Assembly: GCA_016866335.1 (NCBI GenBank)
Contig: VGMT01000002.1
Coordinates: 84,910 to 148,909, forward strand
From: Bacteroidota bacterium
Lineage (GTDB): Bacteria > Bacteroidota > Bacteroidia > CAIKAF01
Direction of reading: 5' to 3'
Length of the DNA stretch: 64,000 nucleotides
Numbering within the stretch: position 1 is the stretch's first letter; each line of letters starts with the position of its first letter. Below the pieces are notes generated by a model. The model was not told where the DNA came from. It did not search any database and saw nothing but the letters and a program-made list of their open reading frames with translations. This document shows positions 50,771 through 59,505 of this stretch, in pieces. The position numbers were made by a program, and so were the translations under genes.

Positions 50771-53368
50771 TCAATTATTGAACCAACCCCTCTGCCGGTT
50801 TAATTTTAAAGCCTGAAGCAGTGGGCTTTTTACATTGATGGTGAAATTATAGCTTTGCCTAAACCCAAATGGTATTACCGATATGCGCATTTCCCAACAG
50901 TGCATATCCCTAAAAATGTCAATGGAACTTGTAGAAATCTGCCCATTTTCGATATCGTAATTTAAATTCATGGCGATTTTCCAACGCGGTGTCAGATTTA
51001 TATCGCCAGATACCCCAATGGTATGGGTTACGGTTGACCTATCGTAGGGTTTATTGTACGAAATGTTGTAATTGACCTGTAGGCTGTAGGGAATATTGAA
51101 GTCAATAAAGTAATTGTAAAAGTTTGGGGTTGATAATACCTGTTCCTCTTCTTGCGATTGGGGCTTGGCTTTGCGCTGTCCCCTAAATGTAAAGCCAGCC
51201 GCCAAAGCCACTTGGGTTGTTCTAAATAAAGCACCTTGTTCCACCATAAACCTATTGATGCGCTGAGCCTGACCATTAACAACATGGAATTGGTAGGGGT
51301 CAAAAGCGGCATTCAGGTTGAGGTTTATCAATTTAAACAGAGTGGTTCTAGCGCTAACCGTTAAATTAGAAAGGTTCAATGAATCTCTGGCTAGGTCGTA
51401 ATTCATACCTAGCCGAAGCTGTTCTATGATTGGTGTCCTTGCATCCTTTGATGTACTATCGCTTTTGGAAGGACCCATTTTAGCCTCAATCCTGTTGTTG
51501 ATGCCAAGTGCAATCAAGCCGCTTTGTCCGGCGGGACTAGCTCCATACAATCCAATTTGGCCAGGGCTGTAGGAACTCAACTGTCCGCCTGTTCCAAAAT
51601 ACCCTGTTTTAATTTCAGATAAATCAGGTCGGTATGAAAATGCCAAAGCAGGGCTCATGGTATGACGAATCCCTTTTAATCGACCAATTTTTAGCCACAA
51701 AGTAGAAAAAACGTTGGTTGAAATATTGACCGAAACATCCATTTGCCGGTTTGAATGAAAGCCCCGCACGGTATCTGAAACCGCTTGGCCGGCATTGTTT
51801 ATGTACCGATTTAATGACCAAAGATGCCAGCGTTCATCGTAGCGTACCGAGGGTGTAATAAAAATGTATTTGGCTAGGGTTAAATTTGTGTTTACGTTTA
51901 TTTCATGTCGCATTCCAGAATTCACCCTATTTAATTCCTGAATGGGTTGAAAAAAGAGCAAAGAATCTATGGTATTCAGTTGGTTGGCTGATTGAAGCCG
52001 ATAGGTTAAACCAATCTGCTCATACCACCGTGGTTTTCCAATGGCCACCTTTCTTTTAAAGGGCGTAATTCGCGAAACGTTCAGTACCATTTCGGGTAGA
52101 GAGAATGAAACGGCGCCTGTTGATGTGTTTTGAAAATGCCGGATGGATGCCGCAATATTGACGGGACTGTTTCTGAAGCTTTTTGTTATACTAATGTTGG
52201 AGTTGAATTGATTTTGGGTTATCGCATTCACGCTACCTGCATTCAATCGATTAAATCCTGAGGTTTGCACATTGACATCGGCCTTGAAATTAAACGTAGG
52301 GTGAGCCTTCAGGTCTTGATTGTGCGACCAGTTAACCGAAAAATCCCTGGATTGCTGAAAATCGCTTAAAATTTCTGGATCGCCGGTTTGAAATTGGCTA
52401 AATTTTAAAGCGAGGCGTCCGTTGTGTTTGTATTTTTGAATATACCTCAATTCAGCTCTTGCGCCAAAACTCAAGCTGGTAAATACATCGCCCGTTAGCG
52501 ACAAATCCATATAATCGTTCAGCCCGAAGTAATACCCGAAATTCCGCAAAAAGAAACCGTATGCACCTTGTTCGCCGTATTCGGGGAGTAAAATGCCAGA
52601 GGAACGGTATTCCATGCTGGGAAAAAATCCAAAGGGAAGGGCAAGGGGAGTGGGAACTTCGCTTATCCGCAAAACAGCTGGGCCAGTCACAACCTTGTCG
52701 TCAGGTATAACCTTCGCTTTGTTGGTTGCAATGTCAAAATGGGGGTGTTCTTTGTCTGAACAGGTTGTGAAGCGAGCATTTTTAATGTAAAGAATGTTGT
52801 TCGCCTCTTTTTTTGCTACCTGTCCGTGTAGGTAGGTGTCGCCGTCGTTGGTAATGGCTTCTTTTATGAGTCCTCTGCGGGTTTCAAAATTGTATTCCAT
52901 TTCGGTGGCATCAAAGCCTTTACCATTTTCGCTGAAAATTGGTTTTCCTTGCAGCCTGCCTTGAGAGTCAGGAATGCCCGTTGCTTTGAGCCGTTTTTTG
53001 GCAAAAGACATTGCTACAAAGTCAGCCCTCAGGTCAATTTTGTCGTACAGAATCACAACACTATCGTGCAGGGTTATGGTTTCTAATGCTAAATCCAACA
53101 CCAAACTGTCGTTGGCCGAATAAATCACTGGGAACTCCAGTCCTGAATTCGTTTTTAAAGTAGAGGGAGCTGTTTTGGAAGAATCGGGTGGAAAGGCGCT
53201 TAATGAGTCGGCCGAAAGCGAGCTTGAATTTGAATCGGACTTTGCTTCAATGAATTGGTGGGGCAAATTGGAATTCAAAGATGTTCTATCTGCTGATGGC
53301 TTACGATGTATGCAAGCCAACAGCTGTGTTATTAAAATCGTTAATAAAATTAATCGATAAACGGGCAT
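50771..53368 (-). CDS. lptD: LPS-assembly protein LptD (OstA family, Bacteroidota type)
   Basis: The 865-residue protein has a signal peptide, a Ser-rich linker, and an OstA/LptA-like beta-jellyroll region (DKIDLRADFVAMSFAKKRLKATG, GKGFDATEMEYNFETRRGLIKEA). A large outer-membrane barrel follows, with FGFFPSMEYRSSGILLPEYGEQGAYGFFLRNFGYYF as the conserved barrel entry. It puts LPS into the outer leaflet together with LptE. The signal peptide ends in LLAC, which could be a lipobox; lipidation of LptD would be unusual. It is divergent from the amidase gene. Confidence 0.92.
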   Translation of the reverse strand: MPVYRLILLTILITQLLACIHRKPSADRTSLNSNLPHQFIEAKSDSNSSSLSADSLSAFPPDSSKTAPSTLKTNSGLEFPVIYSANDSLVLDLALETITLHDSVVILYDKIDLRADFVAMSFAKKRLKATGIPDSQGRLQGKPIFSENGKGFDATEMEYNFETRRGLIKEAITNDGDTYLHGQVAKKEANNILYIKNARFTTCSDKEHPHFDIATNKAKVIPDDKVVTGPAVLRISEVPTPLALPFGFFPSMEYRSSGILLPEYGEQGAYGFFLRNFGYYFGLNDYMDLSLTGDVFTSLSFGARAELRYIQKYKHNGRLALKFSQFQTGDPEILSDFQQSRDFSVNWSHNQDLKAHPTFNFKADVNVQTSGFNRLNAGSVNAITQNQFNSNISITKSFRNSPVNIAASIRHFQNTSTGAVSFSLPEMVLNVSRITPFKRKVAIGKPRWYEQIGLTYRLQSANQLNTIDSLLFFQPIQELNRVNSGMRHEINVNTNLTLAKYIFITPSVRYDERWHLWSLNRYINNAGQAVSDTVRGFHSNRQMDVSVNISTNVFSTLWLKIGRLKGIRHTMSPALAFSYRPDLSEIKTGYFGTGGQLSSYSPGQIGLYGASPAGQSGLIALGINNRIEAKMGPSKSDSTSKDARTPIIEQLRLGMNYDLARDSLNLSNLTVSARTTLFKLINLNLNAAFDPYQFHVVNGQAQRINRFMVEQGALFRTTQVALAAGFTFRGQRKAKPQSQEEEQVLSTPNFYNYFIDFNIPYSLQVNYNISYNKPYDRSTVTHTIGVSGDINLTPRWKIAMNLNYDIENGQISTSSIDIFRDMHCWEMRISVIPFGFRQSYNFTINVKSPLLQALKLNRQRGWFNN

Positions 53369-53386
53369 TTCAGAACAAAGGAAGGG

Positions 53387-53394
53387 TAAATTTG
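53387..53394 (+). promoter_or_regulatory. Putative -7 box for the amidase operon
   Basis: TAAATTTG in the divergent gap with lptD, 41 nt before the ATG at 53436 and 8 nt before the alternative TTG at 53403. Confidence 0.45.
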
Positions 53395-53435
53395 CATGGT
53401 TCTTGTTGAATTCCCGCCAAAAATTGGTAACAACA

Positions 53436-54632
53436 ATGCTGCGAAAAACGGATAAATTCGTGAAATACTTAGGTTTTTTCCTTTCATTAACAATTTATTT
53501 GCTTGCCCTGCCTGTTTGGGGTCAAGGAGTAAAAACCGTGGTTATCGATGCTGGGCATGGTGGTAAGGACCCCGGATGCCACGGTTCTTTTATCTATGAG
53601 AAAGAAGTTTGCCTAAAGGTTGCATTGGCTCTAGGAAAACAGATTAATGAATACTATCCAGAGGTGAAGGTGGTGTACACACGGCAGCGAGATGAGTTCG
53701 TTGAGCTTTACCGACGGGCACAAATCGCCAATGAAGCTCAAGCAGATTTGTTTGTTTGTATTCATGTCAATTCCGCAGCAAGTTCATCTGCGCATGGGGC
53801 CGAAACCTATGTGCTGGGGTTGCATAGAACCGAAGATAACCTCCGAGTTGCAAAACGCGAAAACGCCTCAGTTAGTTTTGAAACCGATGTGAAAAAGAAC
53901 TATGAAGGGTTTGACCCCAATAGCGATGAGGGTAACATAATTTTTTCGATGTTCCAATCTGCCTATTTAAATCAAAGCCTTGAGTTTGCAGGTTTGGTTC
54001 AACAACGATTTGAAAACCATGCCAAACGGCATAACCGCGGAGTAAGGCAAGCCGGGTTTTTGGTTTTGGTCAAAACGGCCATGCCCTCGGTCTTAATTGA
54101 AACCGGCTTTGCTTCCCATCCGGGCGACGAAACTTTTTTAGGCTCAACCGAGGGTGTAAGGCTTATGGCCGAATCCATTTTCTTAGCCTTTGCCGATTAT
54201 AAAAAATCAAACGAAGGAAAAAAGTACGAAGGCCTGCGGAAGCCTCATCCAAATTTGAATCACGGGAATAGGGAGGGGGGAACCCTGCCAGAGGTGAAAC
54301 AAGACCCAATTGCAGAAATTCCAGGGCCGAATGATTCTGCCGAATCAACAGAACAATCTCAGCCCTTTTTTGCGGTGCAGTTCTTTTCTTCCAAATCTAA
54401 ACTGTCGCCTACCGATTCGAAGTTTTCTGGATTGGCTCCCGTCAATGCACTACCTAGGGGCGACGGGTGGTTTGCTTATTTAAGTGGACGATTTTCGGAT
54501 GAAATTCAAGCCAAAGAATGGCTTAAGACTTTAAAATATAAAGGATATTCGGATGCTTTTTTGGTGGGGGTTAAGGGTGATCAAAAAGTTAGCTTGGATT
54601 TGGTTCGGGAAACCCTGAAAAAAAAGAATTAA
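53436..54632 (+). CDS. N-acetylmuramoyl-L-alanine amidase (AmiC/Amidase_3 type)
   Basis: The 398-residue protein has a signal peptide ending near PVWGQG. An Amidase_3 domain follows with VVIDAGHGGKDPGCHG, the glutamate of YEKEVCLKVALAL, HVNSAASSSAHGAETYVLG, and IETGFASHPGDE; all zinc ligands are visible. A linker leads to a SPOR-like C-terminal domain (FFAVQFFSSK, WFAYLSGRFSDEIQAKEWL) that would bind denuded septal glycan. It splits peptide stems from glycans during cell separation. The start could be the TTG at 53403; the ATG at 53436 gives a better signal peptide. An MCE gene follows. Confidence 0.93.
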   Translation: MLRKTDKFVKYLGFFLSLTIYLLALPVWGQGVKTVVIDAGHGGKDPGCHGSFIYEKEVCLKVALALGKQINEYYPEVKVVYTRQRDEFVELYRRAQIANEAQADLFVCIHVNSAASSSAHGAETYVLGLHRTEDNLRVAKRENASVSFETDVKKNYEGFDPNSDEGNIIFSMFQSAYLNQSLEFAGLVQQRFENHAKRHNRGVRQAGFLVLVKTAMPSVLIETGFASHPGDETFLGSTEGVRLMAESIFLAFADYKKSNEGKKYEGLRKPHPNLNHGNREGGTLPEVKQDPIAEIPGPNDSAESTEQSQPFFAVQFFSSKSKLSPTDSKFSGLAPVNALPRGDGWFAYLSGRFSDEIQAKEWLKTLKYKGYSDAFLVGVKGDQKVSLDLVRETLKKKN

Positions 54633-54657
54633 GTTTGTATAAACTAGATTTACGACG

Positions 54658-55596
54658 TTGAAAATAAGCAGAGAATTAAAGATAGCTTTTTTTGCCATGG
54701 TCACTTTGGCCGTGACCATTTGGGGTTTTTATTTTTTAAAAGGGCAGGATCTTTTTAAACCAGGTAAAGTACTGTTTGTGGTATTTCCGCACGCAGGATT
54801 TATTGAACCCTCCACACCGGTAGTGGTGAATGGATATAAAATTGGCATTGTATCTGATACCCGCCTGATGGACCCGACCCAAGGAACCGTATTGGTCGAA
54901 TTGCGAATAACCGAAGATGATTTGTTTTTAGACAAAGAAAGCGAGGCAATTATTTCATCGCCCGGTTTGATTGCGGCCAACGTTATTGATATTAAATTGG
55001 GTAAATCAGGAAAGGAGGTGCAAGATGGCGACACCCTTAAGGCAGGACTAAGCTTAGGCATAGAGGCAACCCTGATGAACATCGTGGAACCCCTTCAAAA
55101 CAACATGAATTCGGTATTGAAAAACCTGGATTCTGTCTTGGTGCCAATGAAAACAAGTTTGCCTAGTACGGTTGATAATTTAAATCAATTGATTACCGAT
55201 GTGGATAGATTGGTTCGCAACAACGACCAAAAGGTAGGAAGCATTGTTCAAAATTTGGATAAATTAATGGGCACCTTGGCTCGAAATGAGCGGCAGCTGG
55301 ACAGCATGATCGGAAATTTACATCAATTTTCAGATACCTTGGCCGCGTTGGAATTGGCGAAAACTGTTGCCACCACACAACAAGCCATGGAACAGGTGCG
55401 AAATTTACTGCAAAGCATCAATGAAGGAGAAGGAACCCTTGGTCAATTGGCCAAGAGCGATGCCCTACATCGCCGCATTGACTCAACTGCCCTTAGTTTA
55501 CAGCTTTTAATGACCGAAATAAACGAGCATCCAGAACGCTTTTTGCATTTTTCGCTGATTCACGTCAACAAAAACAAAGATAAATCCATTAAATAG
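54658..55596 (+). CDS. MlaD/MCE family lipid-transport protein
   Basis: The 312-residue protein starts KISRELKIAFFAMVTLAVTIWGFYFLKGQDLF, a membrane helix followed by an MCE domain with VVVNGYKIGIVSDTRL and ISSPGLIAANVIDIKLGKSG. The rest is a long helical stretch rich in Asn/Leu (VGSIVQNLDKLMGTLARNERQLDSMI). MCE proteins bind phospholipids in transport between membranes. No MlaE/MlaF genes are next to it. The family N-terminus makes the TTG at 54658 the likely start; the first ATG (54697) would cut the helix. Its place between the amidase and Fe-S genes is common in Bacteroidota, from memory. Confidence 0.9.
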   Translation: MKISRELKIAFFAMVTLAVTIWGFYFLKGQDLFKPGKVLFVVFPHAGFIEPSTPVVVNGYKIGIVSDTRLMDPTQGTVLVELRITEDDLFLDKESEAIISSPGLIAANVIDIKLGKSGKEVQDGDTLKAGLSLGIEATLMNIVEPLQNNMNSVLKNLDSVLVPMKTSLPSTVDNLNQLITDVDRLVRNNDQKVGSIVQNLDKLMGTLARNERQLDSMIGNLHQFSDTLAALELAKTVATTQQAMEQVRNLLQSINEGEGTLGQLAKSDALHRRIDSTALSLQLLMTEINEHPERFLHFSLIHVNKNKDKSIK

Positions 55597-55617
55597 ATGG
55601 AATTTCCCTAGTATATC

Positions 55618-56913
55618 ATGGTAGAACAAATCATTTTTTTGGCATTGCTGACCTTAGGTATAGGTCTTTTTGTTCGCAGCATTCAGAAAATTCGTAGAAA
55701 TATTTTTTTAGGAAGGCCTCTGCAGATCAACGACAGAAAGGCCGAACGATGGAAATTGATGGGAATGGTTGCTTTAGGGCAATCAAAAATGGTGGTTCGG
55801 CCGTTGGCAGGATTTTTCCATATTTTAATCTACGCTGGTTTTGTTCTAATCAACATTGAAGTTCTTGAAATTATATTGGACGGTCTAACGGGATCGCACC
55901 GTATTTTTGCAGATGTTTTTGGGGGAGTGTACAACCTGGCCATCGGCTTTTTTGAAGTGTTGGCGGTTTTGGTTATGTTGGCTTGTTTTGTGTTTTTGGT
56001 TCGCCGTTTATCAGGAAAACCAGCACGCGTATCGTCAATTCAGTTAAAGGGTTGGGCTTATACAGATGCTATGCTCATTTTGGGTATTGAACTGGTATTA
56101 ATGTCGGCTCTTCTGCTAATGAACGCGGCAGAAGGCGCCATGCCGCATTCCGATAAGGCCCCCTTTTTGGTCAGTGCATTCATTAGCCCTTGGTTTTTAG
56201 GTTTCAGTCCCGAATCCCTTCATTTGATAGAGCGGACTGCTTGGTGGTTTCATGCAGTGGGGATATTGGCTTTTCTAAATTATTTGCCTTTTTCAAAGCA
56301 CTTCCATATTGTATTGGCTTTTCCTAATGTTTGGTATAGCAAGTTGGGCGCTAAGGGAAAATTCCCAAACCACGAGGCCATTAAAAAGGAGGTTGAATTG
56401 ATGATGAATCCTTCGGCAGAGGCAAACGGGGCACAACCACAAGGCGATGAGCCTATCAAGTTTGGAGCAAAAGATGTGGCGGATTTGTCTTGGAAACAAT
56501 TGCTTGATGCCTATTCGTGTACAGAATGTGGAAGGTGCAGCAGCGAATGCCCTGCAAATCAAACGGGAAAGCTGTTGTCGCCCCGTAAAATCATGATGGA
56601 TACCCGAGACCGATTGGAGGAGGTAGGGAGAAATATAGATAAGCATGGTTCTGATTTTGTCGATGGAAAATCGTTGTTGGGCGATTACATTTCAGAGGAG
56701 GAATTGTGGGCCTGTACTACCTGCAATGCTTGTACCCAAGCATGCCCGGTAAATATTGATCCTCTTAGCATTATTATGGATTTACGCAGGGAATTGGTGC
56801 TTGAGCAGAGTAAAGCTCCAGGGTCATTGACGGCTATGTTTAATAATGTAGAGAACAATGGGGCTCCATGGCCCTTTTCACCCTCCGACCGCGGTTCGTG
56901 GCGTCAATCTTAA
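55618..56913 (+). CDS. Membrane-bound [4Fe-4S] oxidoreductase, NarI/HdrE-like plus HdrC-like
   Basis: The 431-residue protein has about six N-terminal helices with histidines placed for heme (GFFHILIYAGFV and WWFHAVGILAFLNYL), like the gamma subunit of nitrate reductase. A soluble part follows with two cluster motifs, CTECGRCSSECP (about residue 301) and CTTCNACTQACP (about residue 366). This is the HdrC-type iron-sulfur arrangement. It probably passes electrons between the quinone pool and the CCG-domain protein encoded next, with which it forms a two-gene module. The redox partner is unknown. Confidence 0.88.
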   Translation: MVEQIIFLALLTLGIGLFVRSIQKIRRNIFLGRPLQINDRKAERWKLMGMVALGQSKMVVRPLAGFFHILIYAGFVLINIEVLEIILDGLTGSHRIFADVFGGVYNLAIGFFEVLAVLVMLACFVFLVRRLSGKPARVSSIQLKGWAYTDAMLILGIELVLMSALLLMNAAEGAMPHSDKAPFLVSAFISPWFLGFSPESLHLIERTAWWFHAVGILAFLNYLPFSKHFHIVLAFPNVWYSKLGAKGKFPNHEAIKKEVELMMNPSAEANGAQPQGDEPIKFGAKDVADLSWKQLLDAYSCTECGRCSSECPANQTGKLLSPRKIMMDTRDRLEEVGRNIDKHGSDFVDGKSLLGDYISEEELWACTTCNACTQACPVNIDPLSIIMDLRRELVLEQSKAPGSLTAMFNNVENNGAPWPFSPSDRGSWRQS

Positions 56914-56931
56914 TCAATTAAAATAAACGTT

Positions 56932-57723
56932 TTGGATACTTCAAACTTACCAATTCCTACCATGGCCGAGTTGGCGGCCGAGGGAAAGTCGCCCGATGTT
57001 GTTTTTTGGGTGGGGTGTGCAGGCTCGTTTGACGATAGGGCAAAACGAGTAACAAAAGAAATTGCCCGTATTTTGCAGCATGTCAATTTGAATTTTGCCA
57101 TTTTAGGTGAAGAAGAATCTTGTACCGGTGATCCGGCAAAACGTGCTGGGAATGAATTTTTATTTCAAATGACTGCTTTTCAAAATATTCAAGTTTTGAA
57201 TGGGTATGGAGTGAAAAAGCTTGTAACGGGCTGCCCTCATTGCTTTAATACCATAAAAAATGAATACCCAGATTTGGGCGGCCACTACGAGGTGATTCAC
57301 CATTCAACCCTTATACAAGGACTCATTGATGAAGGAAAACTTCGAATTCAAGGCGGAACTTACAAAGGGAAGAAAATCACCTTTCATGATTCCTGCTATT
57401 TAGGGCGTGCTAACGGCATTTACGAGGCCCCAAGGGCCGCCCTGCTAGCCCTAGATGCCGACCTGGCGGAAATGAAGAAGAGTAAGAGCCAGGGGCTTTG
57501 TTGCGGAGCCGGTGGGGCCCAAATGTTTAAGGAAGCTGAAAAGGGGAACGCAGAAGTTAATCACCTAAGGGCAGAACAGGCTCTTGAAACAGGGGCTGAA
57601 ATTATTGCAGTTGGTTGCCCGTTTTGCCATACCATGATGAGCGACGGAGTGAAACACCACAATAAAGAAGCCGAAGTACGGGTTTTGGATATTGCCGAAC
57701 TAATTGGACATGGATTGCAGTAA
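56932..57723 (+). CDS. CCG-domain [Fe-S] protein, HdrB/LutA-like
   Basis: The 263-residue protein has two cysteine-rich CCG-type halves: ESCTGDPAKRAGNE with TGCPHCFNTIKNEY, and DSCYLGRANGIYEAPR with LCCGAGGAQM and GCPFCHTMM. Such domains bind non-cubane clusters in heterodisulfide reductase HdrB and related enzymes such as LutA and GlpC. The start TTG at 56932 gives the family-like SNLPIPTMAELAAEGK N-terminus; an ATG 10 codons later is possible. It is directly downstream of the membrane Fe-S subunit, so they are likely one complex. The substrate is unknown. Confidence 0.88.
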   Translation: MDTSNLPIPTMAELAAEGKSPDVVFWVGCAGSFDDRAKRVTKEIARILQHVNLNFAILGEEESCTGDPAKRAGNEFLFQMTAFQNIQVLNGYGVKKLVTGCPHCFNTIKNEYPDLGGHYEVIHHSTLIQGLIDEGKLRIQGGTYKGKKITFHDSCYLGRANGIYEAPRAALLALDADLAEMKKSKSQGLCCGAGGAQMFKEAEKGNAEVNHLRAEQALETGAEIIAVGCPFCHTMMSDGVKHHNKEAEVRVLDIAELIGHGLQ

Positions 57724-58210
57724 ATGGGTTCCTAATTCTTGGGATCCTGAATCAAGGTTGTGGTTTTACACCACAGAACAGCCCTTAACCGAGGGGCAGC
57801 AAGACCAGGTTTTAAACGAGGGAAAAAGGTTTTTTCAAGAATGGGCAGCCCATGGCCAACCTTTATCGGCAACCTGGATAATGCCCTGCCCACAACTTTT
57901 GGTAATGGCTGTTTTTCCAGGGGTTGAACCAACCGGCTGTTCCCTAGACAAAGCATCAACTTTAATTGGTTGTTTAGAAAAGGAGTTGGGATTGGATTTT
58001 AGGAATAGAAAACGGTTGGTGATGATTCGGGAAGCTGGCGTCCTTGTTGCTGAACCTGCATTTTTGATCCCTTATTTAGATTCCGGTTTAGGCTGGTTGA
58101 ACCAGTATGCTAAAACCGCAAAGGAATTTCGAGATAATCCACTTTTGGCTATGCATACTCCTTGGATAAAACGCATGTTCGGCGCCCATTCGCTGCATCA
58201 AAATACCTGA
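57710..58210 (+). CDS. Conserved hypothetical protein in the Fe-S operon
   Basis: The 166-residue protein begins MDCSKWVPNSWDPESRLWFYT and contains YTTEQPLTEGQQDQVLNEG and WAAHGQPLSATWIM. It has a predicted alpha/beta fold, no signal peptide and no membrane helix. I do not recognise a named domain. Its ATG lies 14 nt inside the end of the HdrB-like gene, so it is translationally coupled to it. The context suggests a cytoplasmic accessory to the Fe-S module, but there is no direct evidence. Confidence 0.75.
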   Translation: MDCSKWVPNSWDPESRLWFYTTEQPLTEGQQDQVLNEGKRFFQEWAAHGQPLSATWIMPCPQLLVMAVFPGVEPTGCSLDKASTLIGCLEKELGLDFRNRKRLVMIREAGVLVAEPAFLIPYLDSGLGWLNQYAKTAKEFRDNPLLAMHTPWIKRMFGAHSLHQNT

Positions 58211-58233
58211 AAGATAAAAATCAATCATTTCTT

Positions 58234-58263
58234 TTGATTTTTGATAGCTTAGCTCTATCTTTG
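58234..58263 (+). promoter_or_regulatory. Promoter of rpmE2
   Basis: TTG (58234-58236), a 19-nt spacer, then TATCTTTG (58256-58263), 19 nt before the ATG. This is one of the best matches to the Bacteroidota consensus in the window. Confidence 0.75.
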
Positions 58264-58282
58264 CAACCGAAAAAATTGCATT

Positions 58283-58567
58283 ATGAAAGAGGGAATTCAC
58301 CCACAAGAGTACAGAATGGTTGTGTTTAAGGACGTTTCAAATGATTATTCATTTATCACTCGTTCTTGTGTTCCAACAAAAGAAACCATAACTTGGGAAG
58401 ATGGAAATGAGTATCCGTTGTTCAAGGTAGAGATTTCAAATACTTCACACCCGTTTTTTACAGGTAAAATGAAGTTGATTGATACCGCCGGCCGTGTAGA
58501 TAAATTTAATACCCGATACAAACAGCACGTTTCAAGGGTTAAGAAAGGCAACGAGGAAGGTCAATAA
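58283..58567 (+). CDS. rpmE2: 50S ribosomal protein L31 type B
   Basis: The 94-residue protein begins [21 protein letters not shown] and contains [33 protein letters not shown], the L31 signature. It lacks the CxxC pairs of zinc-binding L31 (only one Cys is present), so it is the zinc-free type B form, often expressed when zinc is scarce. I see no Zur-box-like palindrome upstream; this may be the only L31 gene. It has its own promoter and terminator. Confidence 0.95.
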   Translation: MKEGIHPQEYRMVVFKDVSNDYSFITRSCVPTKETITWEDGNEYPLFKVEISNTSHPFFTGKMKLIDTAGRVDKFNTRYKQHVSRVKKGNEEGQ

Positions 58568-58596
58568 TTTCGCTTAGAACCCAAATTTTCATATAA

Positions 58597-58627
58597 AAAG
58601 GCAACCAAGTGGTTGCCTTTTTTTATC
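58597..58627 (+). terminator. Terminator after rpmE2
   Basis: AAAGGCAACC, 4-nt loop, GGTTGCCTTT and a long T run, 29 nt after the rpmE2 stop. Confidence 0.88.
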
Positions 58628-58721
58628 CCTTTTCCTTCAAATTGGTTTTAAATTAGAATCGAATCTGAACCTTTGGGCTAGTTTAAAAGTGCCCTTTATA
58701 CGATCTTCAAGAAACGGATAA

Positions 58722-59198
58722 TTACCCTTTGTCTTCGTAACCAATAAAATCAGAAAGCAATTTCATTTTGTAAAATAAATTGGTAAAATGAAGCGCAGTA
58801 TTGGTGCTTTCCGCGTTGCGCAAACTTCCAACCTGCGTTTTTAAATCGTTCAATTCATTGATTTTGGCATCAATGTTTTTAAACATCCAGTCGGCCGATT
58901 TCCCTATATATCGGTGGTTGCGCTTGTCAAAAACATGTTTTGATTCAATTCTACCCCTCTTGACCTTTGAAAATGGAAAATGGTCGTGCAAGGCATTTTC
59001 AAACGCTTGGGTCCGCATTAAAGAAAGTAGGATGTCGTAATCTACAAATCTGGAATGCTTGGCCAATTTAAATGCTTTAATGTTGCGTCGTAATTCCCGA
59101 ATCAATAAATCTTTATGAGCAGAATTGTATTTAATCAAACGGCCTAAATCGGAGTAAACTTCTCCGATTGGAAGGAGAGAAAGCCAGGAAAAATCCAT
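58722..59198 (-). CDS. Hypothetical protein, basic and helical
   Basis: The 158-residue protein reads MDFSWLSLLPIGEVYSDLGR and then is rich in Lys/Arg and helices (LLIRELRRNIKAFKLAKHSRF, KNIDAKINELNDLKTQVGS). There is no signal peptide or clear membrane helix and I do not know the family. It is a lone gene on the minus strand with about 150 bp of noncoding sequence after it and about 300 bp before it. The amino-acid composition looks like a real protein and not an ORF shadow. Function unknown. Confidence 0.65.
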   Translation of the reverse strand: MDFSWLSLLPIGEVYSDLGRLIKYNSAHKDLLIRELRRNIKAFKLAKHSRFVDYDILLSLMRTQAFENALHDHFPFSKVKRGRIESKHVFDKRNHRYIGKSADWMFKNIDAKINELNDLKTQVGSLRNAESTNTALHFTNLFYKMKLLSDFIGYEDKG

Positions 59199-59505
59199 TG
59201 TAATTCGTTTTTTAGGTTTAGAGTTTGGAGCAGTTTTGAGTGTTGGCTCTTATAGCCACAGTTGAATCTGTTTTTTAAAGATTACTAAGGCACATCAAAG
59301 CCCCTGAATGCCCCTAAAAATTGGAGCCCCAGTTATTCTTTGACGGGGAAAAATGCCGAACAAAGTAAACTATGACTACAGCTTGCCGCTTAAAAAAGAC
59401 CTAAAGCAAATCGGTACAGCAACGCAATTAGTTGAAAGCCATCCCAAGCTCTCCATTTTCCCGCTCAAAAATAGAAAATTCCAGAAACTAAACCTAGGGT
59501 AAAAT
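59199..59505. other. Intergenic stretch with one small plus-strand ORF
   Basis: No recognised gene. A 49-codon plus-strand ORF (59353-59502, MPNKVNYDYSLPLKKDLKQI..., basic) is below the size of the track and may be chance. No promoter box or terminator is convincing around it. Confidence 0.3.

Noticed and set aside
57704-57709. TTG start for the hypothetical gene in the Fe-S operon
   Set aside because: An ATG two codons later in the same frame is the more likely start.
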